12,239 nucleotides of DNA. Origin: JACDBD01 sp050743385 (GTDB lineage Bacteria > Actinomycetota > Acidimicrobiia > IMCC26256 > JACDBD01). A program made the translations under genes and the position numbers. The DNA lies in NCBI GenBank assembly GCA_050743385.1, contig JBOGFJ010000050.1, positions 1 to 12,239 of the forward strand, read 5' to 3'. Shown here one piece after another: positions 6,442-12,239 of this stretch. How positions within the stretch are numbered: the stretch's first letter is position 1; every line of letters begins with the position of its first letter. Under the pieces are notes generated by a model, which ran no database searches, was not told the origin of the DNA, and worked only from the letters and a program-made list of their open reading frames with translations.

Positions 6442-7466
6442 CAGCTGCCGGGGGGTGCGGGCGGCGCCGGTGCCGCCGGGAGCACGTCGACGGGACCGCC
6501 CACGGGGAGCAGCTCGACCCAGGTCGTACCGGGGAGCAGCTTGATCGGTTGGCCGCCGGCGTCGACGTACTGCGCCGGCTGCTCGACGGCGGGACGGGCC
6601 CAACGACCGCGCACGAGCTGGCCGTCGGAGAAGATCCAGGCGTCGCCCTCGCCGAGGACGTTGGCTTCGCCGCCGCCGGTGTATTCGGTGAACTGCACGA
6701 TCACGTTGGTGGGCGCGATCTGCGCCCCGCCCACGGTCGTGAACGGCACGCCTTCGATGTCGCGCTTCCATGTGCGCGTGGCGGCGTCGTAGCTGTAGGT
6801 GGGCGAATAGCCGGGGGTCTGGATGAATCCCACCGTGAACGCCGCGACGGGCTCGCCCGCGAGCGTCTCGGTCTCCTCGAGGTACGCGAACAGCGCGGGC
6901 GGCGGCGCCGGTTGGCCACCCTTGTCGAACAGCGCCTGTCCCCGCCCGAAGAGGTTGTGCGGCGATTCGTTGGTGTCGACCCGGAACATGGCGTCACCGG
7001 CGGCGCTCTCGTCGACCGAGTTCACCGGCGCCTGGAGCAGCCTCTCGACGTTCGCGGGTGCGCCGCCCGAATAGGCGAAGATGCCTCCGATCGGCGTCAC
7101 CAGGTCGGGGTCGATCGAGCGCACCGAGCGGATCGGACCGACCTCACCCGGAACCTGCGACTGGAAGGTGGCCGCGAAGCGGGTGATGCCGCCCTCCGTG
7201 ACTTCCTCGTACACGACATCGGCCTGCTCGAGACCGGTCTGGGGCCTCACGCCCCCGAAGTCGGCGTTGTCGACCTTGACCGTGAGCGCGGGCCGGCCCT
7301 GGGCGGCGCCGTCGGGGTCGGGCAGCCCGGTGAGCGGCGCGACCGGAGGGGGCGCCTCGGTCGTCGTCACCGCCTGCTGCTCGGCGTCGTCGCCGCCGCC
7401 GCCACCGCAAGCGGCGATGACCGCGGCGAACGTGAGGGCGAACGCGAGGACGGAGCGACGGCGCAC
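6441..7466 (-). CDS. DUF3048 domain lipoprotein, copy 2 (upstream copy)
   Basis: This 341-residue lipoprotein is a paralogue of the next gene. It has a signal peptide MRRRSVLAFALTFAAV and lipobox IAAC with lipidated C20, then a Gly/Asp/Gln/Thr-rich linker. The DUF3048 blocks are PVAPLTG (41-47), ADVVYEEVTEGGITRF (82-97), VGPIRSVRSIDP (109-120) and FAYSGGAP (130-137). GEGDAWIF, LVRGRWARP, AGQPIKL and TWVELLP appear in the C-terminal part. It lacks the long proline runs and Lys tail of copy 1 and ends in a short Ala/Pro-rich tail. The GTG start follows the htpX TAA with no gap. AAGGAG within the last htpX codons gives ideal spacing. This tight junction links it to the LemA-HtpX pair; no function is known. 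Confidence 0.9.
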   Translation of the reverse strand: MRRRSVLAFALTFAAVIAACGGGGGDDAEQQAVTTTEAPPPVAPLTGLPDPDGAAQGRPALTVKVDNADFGGVRPQTGLEQADVVYEEVTEGGITRFAATFQSQVPGEVGPIRSVRSIDPDLVTPIGGIFAYSGGAPANVERLLQAPVNSVDESAAGDAMFRVDTNESPHNLFGRGQALFDKGGQPAPPPALFAYLEETETLAGEPVAAFTVGFIQTPGYSPTYSYDAATRTWKRDIEGVPFTTVGGAQIAPTNVIVQFTEYTGGGEANVLGEGDAWIFSDGQLVRGRWARPAVEQPAQYVDAGGQPIKLLPGTTWVELLPVGGPVDVLPAAPAPPAPPGS

Positions 7467-8372
7467 TTACATCTCCTTGAGGATGCGGATCCGCTCGTCG
7501 AGCGGCGGGTGGGTGTTGAACGCCCGGTTCAGCCGGGTGTGCTTGTGCTCCCGGTCACGGTCGAGCGGCGACTCGATCCAGAGCTGAGCGGTCGCACGGG
7601 TGGCGTGGTTCACGACCGCCTGGTCCGACTTGAGCTTCTCCAGGGCCGAGATCAGCCCGGGAGGGTACCGAGTGAGGTGGACCCCGCTCGCATCCGCGAG
7701 CAGCTCCCGCTTCCGGCTCACTGCGAACTGCATCAGCCGGGCGATGAACGGCGCCAGGATCAGCAGCGCCAGCGCGAGGATGACGAGGACGAGACCGAGC
7801 GGGTTGTTGCTGGAGCTCTCGCGCCGGCTGCGCCCACCGCCGAACCACATGAACCGCAACCCGATGTCAGCCATGAGCGCGATCGCGCCGACGGCGGTCA
7901 CCGCGATCGTCCCGACGAGGATGTCGTAGTTCTTCACGTGGGCGAGCTCGTGGGCGATCACCCCTTCCAGCTCGACCCGGTTCATCGTCTGGAGCAGCCC
8001 GGTGGTGACCGCGAGCGCGGCGTGCTTGGGATTGCGGCCGGTGGCGAAGGCGTTGGGCGCGGGGTCGTCGACGACGTAGAGGCGGGGCTTGGGCAGGCCG
8101 GCGGCGATGCAGAGCCCCTCGACGAGGTTGTGGTAACGGCGGTACTCGGGGCCGTCGGCCGGCTTCGCCCGGCTGGCGGCGAGCGCCACCCGGTCGGAGT
8201 AGAAGTACGAACCCCAGGCGAGCGCGACCGCGAGTCCGATCGCGATCGGCACGATGAACACACTGAACCCGATGATGAGGTCGAGCGCCACGATCACCGC
8301 CGCGATGAGCGCGACGAAGAAGAACAGGAGGAAGAACGTCCTCCGTTTGTTCCGGCTGATCTCCTCGTACAA
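7467..8372 (-). CDS. htpX: HtpX-like M48 family membrane zinc metalloprotease
   Basis: This 301-residue M48B protease is embedded in the cytoplasmic membrane, where family members degrade misfolded membrane proteins. Two hydrophobic hairpin segments (about 12-31 and 33-53) come first. The protease domain has the ligand motif HELAH (H141, E142, H145) and the third ligand E223 in SRKRELLADASG. Two more membrane segments lie at about 151-170 and 190-212. A mid-region block PNAFATGRNPKHAALAVTTG (107-126) and the final THPPLDERIRIL are usual for HtpX. The TTG start has no clear SD. I kept it because the protein begins MYEEISRNKRR, as relatives do, and no better in-frame start exists before the first membrane segment. 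It follows lemA by seven bases, a pairing seen in many bacteria, and touches the DUF3048 gene directly. Confidence 0.93.
   Translation of the reverse strand: MYEEISRNKRRTFFLLFFFVALIAAVIVALDLIIGFSVFIVPIAIGLAVALAWGSYFYSDRVALAASRAKPADGPEYRRYHNLVEGLCIAAGLPKPRLYVVDDPAPNAFATGRNPKHAALAVTTGLLQTMNRVELEGVIAHELAHVKNYDILVGTIAVTAVGAIALMADIGLRFMWFGGGRSRRESSSNNPLGLVLVILALALLILAPFIARLMQFAVSRKRELLADASGVHLTRYPPGLISALEKLKSDQAVVNHATRATAQLWIESPLDRDREHKHTRLNRAFNTHPPLDERIRILKEM
7473..7478 (-). promoter_or_regulatory. Ribosome binding site of DUF3048 copy 2, inside htpX
   Basis: AAGGAG lies within the codons for Leu-Lys-Glu-Met at the end of the protease gene, six bases before the GTG of the lipoprotein gene. It decides the GTG start at 7466 and couples the two genes. 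Confidence 0.65.
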
Positions 8373-8379
8373 GGGAGGG

Positions 8380-8931
8380 CTAGAACTCGACCTTGACCGG
8401 GCCGGTGGCCTCGGGGTCGCCCTCGAAGTACTCCCGCTTCTCGAAGTTGAACGAGCCCGCGATCATCGAACGCGGGAACGTCTGGATGCGGTTGTTGTAC
8501 GTGAGCACGGAGTCGTTGTAGAACTGCCGCGCGTAGGCGATCCGGTCCTCCGTGGAGGTCAGCTCCTCCTGGAGGTTCAGGAAGTTCTGGTTCGCCTTGA
8601 GATCCGGGTATGCCTCCGCCACCGCGAACAAGCTCTTCAGCGCGCCCTCCAGAACGTTCTCGGCTTGGGCCTGCTCGTGGGGCCCTTGAGCGTTGATGGC
8701 GTTCGCTCGCGCCTGGGTGACCATCTCGAACGTCGACCGCTCGTGGGCGGCATAGCCCTGCACGGTCTCCACAAGGTTGGGGATGAGGTCGTAGCGGCGC
8801 TTGAGCTGCACGTCGATCTGCGACCAGGCGTTGTCGATCCGGTTCCGGGACCGAACCAGCCCGTTGTACATGACGATGACGACGATGATGAGGAGGAGGA
8901 CGAGGACGCCCACCACGATGCCCACGATCAC
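8380..8931 (-). CDS. lemA: LemA family membrane protein
   Basis: This 183-residue LemA family protein consists of an N-terminal membrane helix (about 2-21) followed by a long helical-bundle domain. The family signature is NAWSQIDVQLKRRYDLIPNL (34-53), followed by VETVQGYAAHE (54-64). Other conserved parts are NLQEELTSTEDRIAYARQFYND and the end blocks FPRSMIAGSFNF and YFEG. LemA proteins are membrane-anchored with the bundle outside or inside depending on the lineage; their role is unsettled, but they often sit beside M48 proteases, as here. The GTG at 8931 is preceded by AGGAG nine bases upstream, and a possible -10 lies further up, so this gene probably starts the LemA-HtpX-DUF3048-DUF3048 unit. 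Confidence 0.94.
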   Translation of the reverse strand: MIVGIVVGVLVLLLIIVVIVMYNGLVRSRNRIDNAWSQIDVQLKRRYDLIPNLVETVQGYAAHERSTFEMVTQARANAINAQGPHEQAQAENVLEGALKSLFAVAEAYPDLKANQNFLNLQEELTSTEDRIAYARQFYNDSVLTYNNRIQTFPRSMIAGSFNFEKREYFEGDPEATGPVKVEF

Positions 8932-8940
8932 GGGACCAAG

Positions 8941-8945
8941 CTCCT
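8941..8945 (-). promoter_or_regulatory. Ribosome binding site of lemA
   Basis: AGGAG lies nine bases before the GTG at 8931 and favours it over the next in-frame GTG at 8925. Confidence 0.5.
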
Positions 8946-8964
8946 ATCTAGAGGGCTTCGGCCG

Positions 8965-8970
8965 AGTGTA
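8965..8970 (-). promoter_or_regulatory. Candidate -10 box upstream of lemA
   Basis: TACACT, the same hexamer as before pdxS, lies in the 64-base gap after the phosphatase gene. It would give a leader of roughly 27 bases that includes the AGGAG site. No convincing -35 is seen. Confidence 0.3.
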
Positions 8971-8995
8971 GCGAGAGGTCTGCTCGAGCTGGCGG

Positions 8996-9961
8996 CTACC
9001 GCCGCTCCGACCACTCGCGCAGGCGCGCCATGCCGCGGTCGACGGCCGCGAGCAGGGCCCGGTGGAGCGGCTCGTTGGCAGCCCCCAGCACCGCGAGGCC
9101 GTGCTCTCGCGACGAGCCGATCGCGGGATGGTGATCGAGCGAATCGCCCGACGCCGACGTGACGATGCCTCCCGCCTCCCGCACGATGAGCGCGGCGGCG
9201 GCCACGTCGTAGGGGAAGTTCGTGCACACCGAGCCCTCCCCCGCGGCACGGAACGCGGTCTCGGTCGCGGGTACCTCGTCGACGATCCGTCGCCCGACGT
9301 CGACGTAGGCATCGAGCTGGCCCGTGGCGATGCGCGTGAGGTTGAACGCGGCCGATCCGAGGTCGAAGTAGCCGCCGCCCATGCTCGAGCCGTCGACGAG
9401 CTCCTCCAGGACGACGCTCGTCGGCAGCAGCGGCCGGCCCCGCAACCCCGCGGTCCAGAACAACGCCGACAGGTCGGTATTGCCCGAGAGGCGCAGCGTG
9501 ATCGGCTCGCCGGCGACGGTGACCGCGCCCGCTCCCTCACCGGCCCGAGCGGAGAACCGGGCGCCGGTCTTGAGCTCTTCGACGACTCCGTACGAGACGT
9601 CGCCGAGACGGGCGTCCTCCGACGGCGGCGTCACCGCGATCGACACGCAGCACGACTCCAGGCCGGCGGCGGCCGGTCGGGTGCCGTCGACGGGGTCGAT
9701 GACGAAGAACGCGCGCGGTCGCCCGTAGACGACGAGCCCGCGGTCTTCGGAGTAGTAGCCGATGTCCCCGGCCGCTCGGAGATGGTCGTCGATTACGCGC
9801 TCGGCCACCTCGTCGATGGCGAGGGTGGCGTCGCCGCCGGGCGCCCAGCCGACGCGGTCGCGACTTTCGGCGGTGCCGAGGTAGGGGGCGACGGCCGTCC
9901 GCACGAGACCGGCGAGCTCGTCGGCCAGCTGCTCGGGAGCGTGGGTGTCCCGAGCGGTCAC
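8996..9961 (-). CDS. Inositol monophosphatase family protein
   Basis: This 321-residue protein belongs to the metal-dependent inositol monophosphatase superfamily. Metal ligands appear as SED (71-73), IDPVDGTR (88-95, with D89 and D92) and YDVAAAALIVREAGG (251-265, with D252). The usual WD pair is YD here and the usual EE is ED, both conservative. The middle block DLGSAAFNLTRIATGQLDAY (200-219) is also family-like. It probably dephosphorylates an inositol or sugar phosphate, but the substrate cannot be read from sequence. Its GTG overlaps the PimA-like gene stop as GTGA, so the two are made together, which hints at a role in phosphatidylinositol or inositol supply. A frame-open extension upstream to about 10636 lies inside pimA and is rejected. 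Length is somewhat above the usual 260-290. Confidence 0.85.
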   Translation of the reverse strand: MTARDTHAPEQLADELAGLVRTAVAPYLGTAESRDRVGWAPGGDATLAIDEVAERVIDDHLRAAGDIGYYSEDRGLVVYGRPRAFFVIDPVDGTRPAAAGLESCCVSIAVTPPSEDARLGDVSYGVVEELKTGARFSARAGEGAGAVTVAGEPITLRLSGNTDLSALFWTAGLRGRPLLPTSVVLEELVDGSSMGGGYFDLGSAAFNLTRIATGQLDAYVDVGRRIVDEVPATETAFRAAGEGSVCTNFPYDVAAAALIVREAGGIVTSASGDSLDHHPAIGSSREHGLAVLGAANEPLHRALLAAVDRGMARLREWSERR

Positions 9962-11043
9962 CGCGCCGGGCTCGCCGCCAGTGCGGTCTGGTAGATGGGC
10001 ACGAACCGTTCGGCGAGGCGGGTCATCGAGAGCTCCTGGGCGCGGCGCTCCCCCGCCTCGATGAGGCGTGCCCGTTCCGAGCCGTCGCCGAGGAGACGCT
10101 GCAGCGCGGTTCGCAGCGCAAGCGCGTCGCCGGCCGGGACGATCAGCGCTTCTCGGTCGGGCCGGGCGACGCTGCAGTAACCGGGGATGTCGGACGCGAT
10201 CGCGGGGACGCCCGCGGCCATCGCCTCGAGCAGCACCATCCCGAACGACTCCCCCCGCAACGACGGGGCGCAGTAGATCGTCGCCCCCCGGAGCCGGCGC
10301 GCCTTCTCGGCGTCGGGGATGCGACCCAGCCACTCGACGTCGGGGACGCCTCGCTCCCGGAGCGCCTCGGACTCGGGACCGTCGCCCGCGACCCAGAGCA
10401 CCGCGTCCCGGTCGAGACTCGCGAATGCGTCGAGGAGCACGCTCAGACCCTTGCGGGGCTCGTGACGACCGACGAAGAGGATGGCCGGTCGCGCGGACGG
10501 CCACGGCACCGCCTTCGCGAACAGCGGCGCGTCGACGCCGTTGGGCACGATCTCGTAGGTGCCGCCGAACGCCTCCTCGGCGAGGCGGCGGGCTTCCTCC
10601 GACACCGCCGTGCGCACGGTGAGGTGCGTGAGCCATCGCCGCAGCGGCGGACGGAACGTCCGGTACCAGGAACTGCCCTCGGATGCAGCGGCATGGAAGG
10701 TGCCGATGATCGGACCGTCGAACCCGAGCAGCGCCGCCTGCGTGGGGCCCGGAACCAGGGGCTCGTGCAGGTGGACCACGTCGGGCGCGAAGACTCGCAG
10801 CGCCTCCAGCGTGTGGGCCGCCACCGACTTGCCCGACGCGATCGGCGCGATCGAGCCGTTGGACGAGAACCGGGTGCTGCCGCCGACGACGGTGACACCA
10901 GGTTCCGGCGGCGGCCCGTCGCAGGGTGCCACGACGCGTGCGTCGACGCCCAGCTCGCGCAGCGCCCTGGCGAGGCCCAGCACCTGCCCCTGCACGCCGC
11001 CGACGAAGCTGAGCGAGTAGGGCGAGACCACCATCACGCGCAC
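9958..11043 (-). CDS. pimA: GT4 glycosyltransferase, PimA-like phosphatidylinositol mannosyltransferase
   Basis: This 361-residue GT-B fold, family 4 enzyme is likely to transfer mannose from GDP-mannose to phosphatidylinositol on the inner membrane face, the first PIM step. The N-terminal block VSPYSLSFVGGVQGQVLGLA (6-25), HLHEPLVPG (91-99) and GTFHA (114-118, H117) match the PimA pattern. The donor half shows VPNGVD (166-171), FVGRHEPRKG (190-199, with R193 and K198) and the EX7E motif E265/E273 in GESFGMVLLEAMAAG. The start is one of GTG 11043, GTG 11037 or ATG 11034; I used the first, with only a weak purine-rich upstream site. A PatA-like gene precedes it, as in mycobacteria. Other GT4 functions cannot be excluded by motif, but the neighbourhood strongly supports PimA. 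Confidence 0.87.
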   Translation of the reverse strand: MRVMVVSPYSLSFVGGVQGQVLGLARALRELGVDARVVAPCDGPPPEPGVTVVGGSTRFSSNGSIAPIASGKSVAAHTLEALRVFAPDVVHLHEPLVPGPTQAALLGFDGPIIGTFHAAASEGSSWYRTFRPPLRRWLTHLTVRTAVSEEARRLAEEAFGGTYEIVPNGVDAPLFAKAVPWPSARPAILFVGRHEPRKGLSVLLDAFASLDRDAVLWVAGDGPESEALRERGVPDVEWLGRIPDAEKARRLRGATIYCAPSLRGESFGMVLLEAMAAGVPAIASDIPGYCSVARPDREALIVPAGDALALRTALQRLLGDGSERARLIEAGERRAQELSMTRLAERFVPIYQTALAASPAR

Positions 11044-11184
11044 GGCATCACCATCGCACGTCGAGCGGCATGGCCGCAGCGTCGGGCTGCAACCTCGGAT
11101 CGTCGCCGGTTCGGTGGGTCGTCCCGTTGCTCGGGCCTCGTCGCGCTCGGCCGCGGCGGCGACGGGCGGGCGGTCCTCCGCGCC
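11044..11184 (-). other. 141-base gap between the PatA-like and PimA-like genes
   Basis: This is the longest non-coding stretch in the window. I see no TANNNT box on the minus strand, no convincing hairpin, no tRNA-like structure and no small ORF with a Shine-Dalgarno. It is rich in GC like the genes. Frames that run through it belong to overlapping shadows. Confidence 0.5.
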
Positions 11185-12114
11185 CTACACCCCCGCTGAC
11201 CTGCGGTTCTCGCCGTCGACCCGGTCGCTGGGCCAGTTCGGTTGCATGAGGTGCCACTGCTCGGGCGCGACCCGGATGAGCTCCTCGAACCGGTACGCGA
11301 GCTCCTGGGTGACGCGGGCGACGTCGGCGCGCAACCGGCCCTGCCGTTCCGCCGGCACCGGTGGCAGCACCACGCCGTGATGGCCACGGTGGGGTCGGAA
11401 GTACACGGCCGCGGGCAGGAGTGGCGCGCCGGTGCGCAGCGCGAGCGTGGCCGGCCCGGCCGGCAACGTGGTCTTCTCCCCGAAGAACTCGACCTCCATC
11501 CCGTCGCCGACGATGTCACGGTCGGACAACAGGCACACGACCCGGTTGTCGCGCAGCGCCCGCAGCACCCGGCCACCGGCCTCTGCGTCGAGGCGCACGA
11601 CATCCATGCCGAGGCGGCGGCGGGCGTCCGCGAACCACTCGAACAACTCCGGCGGCTCGACCGGCTCGACCACGACCGTGGGGGGATACCCCTGCACCGA
11701 CAACCACGCACCGGCGTAGTCCCACGCGCCGATGTGCGGGAGAGCGAGGATGACCCCCTTGCCGGCAGCGCACCCTGCCACGATGCGATCGAAGCCGTCG
11801 ACCATGTTGTGGTCGGCGAGCAGCTCGGCCCGGTCGAGGTCGCCGCGCAGGTGGAACAGCTCGTACCAGTAGCGGCCGTAGGAGTCGAAGGTCTCGGTGA
11901 CCGCGCGTCGCAATGCGGGGCCCTGCAACGTGCCATCGGTCGCGCGCGCCAGATTGCGTTCGACCTGGCCGCGCTTGGCGGCAGACCACCGTACCGACAA
12001 CCGCGCGACCGCCCGGCCGACGGGCTCGCCCACCCCCTCGGGGATCAGGCGGACGATCGCGGCTCCACTGCGGTACGCGTGGTACGACGCCCGGGCGCCG
12101 AGCGCGTCGAGCAC
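11185..12114 (-). CDS. patA: PatA-like phosphatidylinositol mannoside acyltransferase (HtrB/LpxL superfamily)
   Basis: This 309-residue LPLAT-superfamily acyltransferase probably adds a fatty acid to the mannose of PIMs at the inner face of the membrane. The catalytic HX4D motif is HIGAWD (H127, D132), the position expected from mycobacterial PatA. Additional family blocks are FHLRG (87-91), DHNMVDGFD (101-109), LLSDRDIVGDGMEVEFFGE (195-213), LPAGPATLALRTGAPLLPA (217-235) and PEQWHLMQPNWPSDR (284-298). No long signal or membrane helix is obvious. The GTG start lies seven bases after the stop of a partial upstream gene and has no clear SD; the frame stays open further upstream to the window edge, but with no ATG, GTG or TTG codon. 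The pimA neighbour 141 bases downstream supports the assignment. Confidence 0.88.
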   Translation of the reverse strand: MLDALGARASYHAYRSGAAIVRLIPEGVGEPVGRAVARLSVRWSAAKRGQVERNLARATDGTLQGPALRRAVTETFDSYGRYWYELFHLRGDLDRAELLADHNMVDGFDRIVAGCAAGKGVILALPHIGAWDYAGAWLSVQGYPPTVVVEPVEPPELFEWFADARRRLGMDVVRLDAEAGGRVLRALRDNRVVCLLSDRDIVGDGMEVEFFGEKTTLPAGPATLALRTGAPLLPAAVYFRPHRGHHGVVLPPVPAERQGRLRADVARVTQELAYRFEELIRVAPEQWHLMQPNWPSDRVDGENRRSAGV

Positions 12115-12121
12115 GGAGCGC

Positions 12122-12239
12122 TCAGGGGCGAGTGCGCCGCCGTGGCCGGCTGCCGGTCCGCGGCTGGCGGGCTGCCCACCACTCGGCGAAACGCCGAGTG
12201 GTAGGGGCGCCGCTGAGCTCGAGGTCGTCGCGGCGGCGC
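12122..12239 (-). CDS. C-terminal end of an upstream gene, identity uncertain (pgsA by synteny?)
   Basis: Only the last 38 codons are in the window, ending with TGA at 12124-12122. The peptide contains DDLELSGAPTTRRFAEWWAA and a strongly basic Arg-rich end with eleven Arg/Pro-dominated residues. No domain can be recognised. In mycobacteria the gene just before patA is pgsA, a CDP-alcohol phosphatidyltransferase whose last part is usually membrane helices; a basic cytoplasmic tail after it is possible. That identity is inference from gene order only. The alternative frame shared with PatA is also free of stops here, so the reality of this frame rests on its position and on the stop seven bases before the GTG. 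Confidence 0.4.
   Translation of the reverse strand, partial: RRRDDLELSGAPTTRRFAEWWAARQPRTGSRPRRRTRP
12178..12202. repeat. Perfect 11-bp inverted repeat with 3-base loop
   Basis: The arms are ACCACTCGGCG at 12178-12188 and its exact complement at 12192-12202, with AAA (TTT on the minus strand) between them. The structure lies about 64 bases before the patA GTG, inside the probable 3' coding end of the upstream gene. It could form a strong RNA hairpin on either strand. No T-run follows, so it is not a standard intrinsic terminator. Confidence 0.7.

Noticed and set aside
4090..6792. Plus-strand open frame of 900 codons antisense to pdxT, pdxS and the DUF3048 genes
   Set aside because: It is a high-GC shadow: its translation is Arg/Gly/Asp/His-rich with no recognisable motif, while the opposite strand holds well-defined enzymes with catalytic residues.
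6549..8396. Plus-strand open frame of 615 codons
   Set aside because: It is antisense to the DUF3048 copy 2 and htpX genes; low-complexity Arg/Glu/Asp composition and no family motifs.
8873..8915. Purine-rich GATGATGAGGAGGAGGACGAGG tract on the plus strand
   Set aside because: It is simply the complement of codons for the Leu/Val/Ile membrane helix of LemA.
12115..12239. PatA frame continuing upstream to the window edge
   Set aside because: There is no ATG, GTG or TTG in that stretch in this frame, and its Ala/Gly/Pro-rich translation does not resemble the family N-terminus.

Overview
The window is a high-GC, densely packed block in which every supported gene lies on the minus strand, so transcription runs from high to low coordinates. 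GTG and TTG starts are common and most neighbours overlap by a few bases or are separated by less than 80. The phosphatidylinositol-mannoside (PIM) genes, a TIGR03618-type PPOX/F420 protein, PdxS/PdxT and two DUF3048 lipoproteins point to an actinobacterium. The combination with a CO-dehydrogenase-like module would fit Acidimicrobiia or a relative, but that placement is inference. The backbone (pgsA?)-patA-pimA-...-pdxS-pdxT-yebC follows the order known from Mycobacterium tuberculosis Rv2612c to Rv2603c, with different genes inserted.

Region 1 (about 12239-8996) concerns membrane lipid and inositol. It holds the tail of an unidentified upstream gene, a PatA-like acyltransferase, a PimA-like mannosyltransferase and an inositol-monophosphatase-family protein coupled to PimA by a GTGA overlap. 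Region 2 (8931-5353) looks like an envelope module: LemA, an HtpX-like M48 membrane protease, and two tandem DUF3048 lipoproteins chained by zero or one-base junctions.

Region 3 (5334-2676) is the vitamin B6 synthase pair pdxS-pdxT, then yebC and a PPOX-fold oxidoreductase. pdxS has no Shine-Dalgarno but a TACACT box placed for leaderless transcription. Region 4 (2600-1) is a molybdenum-hydroxylase module: a 2Fe-2S subunit (CoxS-like), an FAD subunit (CoxM-like), a MobA/MocA-like nucleotidyltransferase and a membrane-anchored CoxG. No large molybdopterin subunit lies in the window. The last gene, coupled to coxG by ATGA, begins with a clean signal peptide and then meets an in-frame TAG after 25 codons, although coding-like sequence continues in the same frame.

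I found no RNA genes, CRISPR arrays, insertion sequences or phage genes. The longest stretch without a gene is 141 bases (11044-11184). The best candidates for new biology are the LemA-HtpX-DUF3048-DUF3048 cassette, the phosphatase coupled to pimA, and the amber-interrupted secreted protein after coxG.
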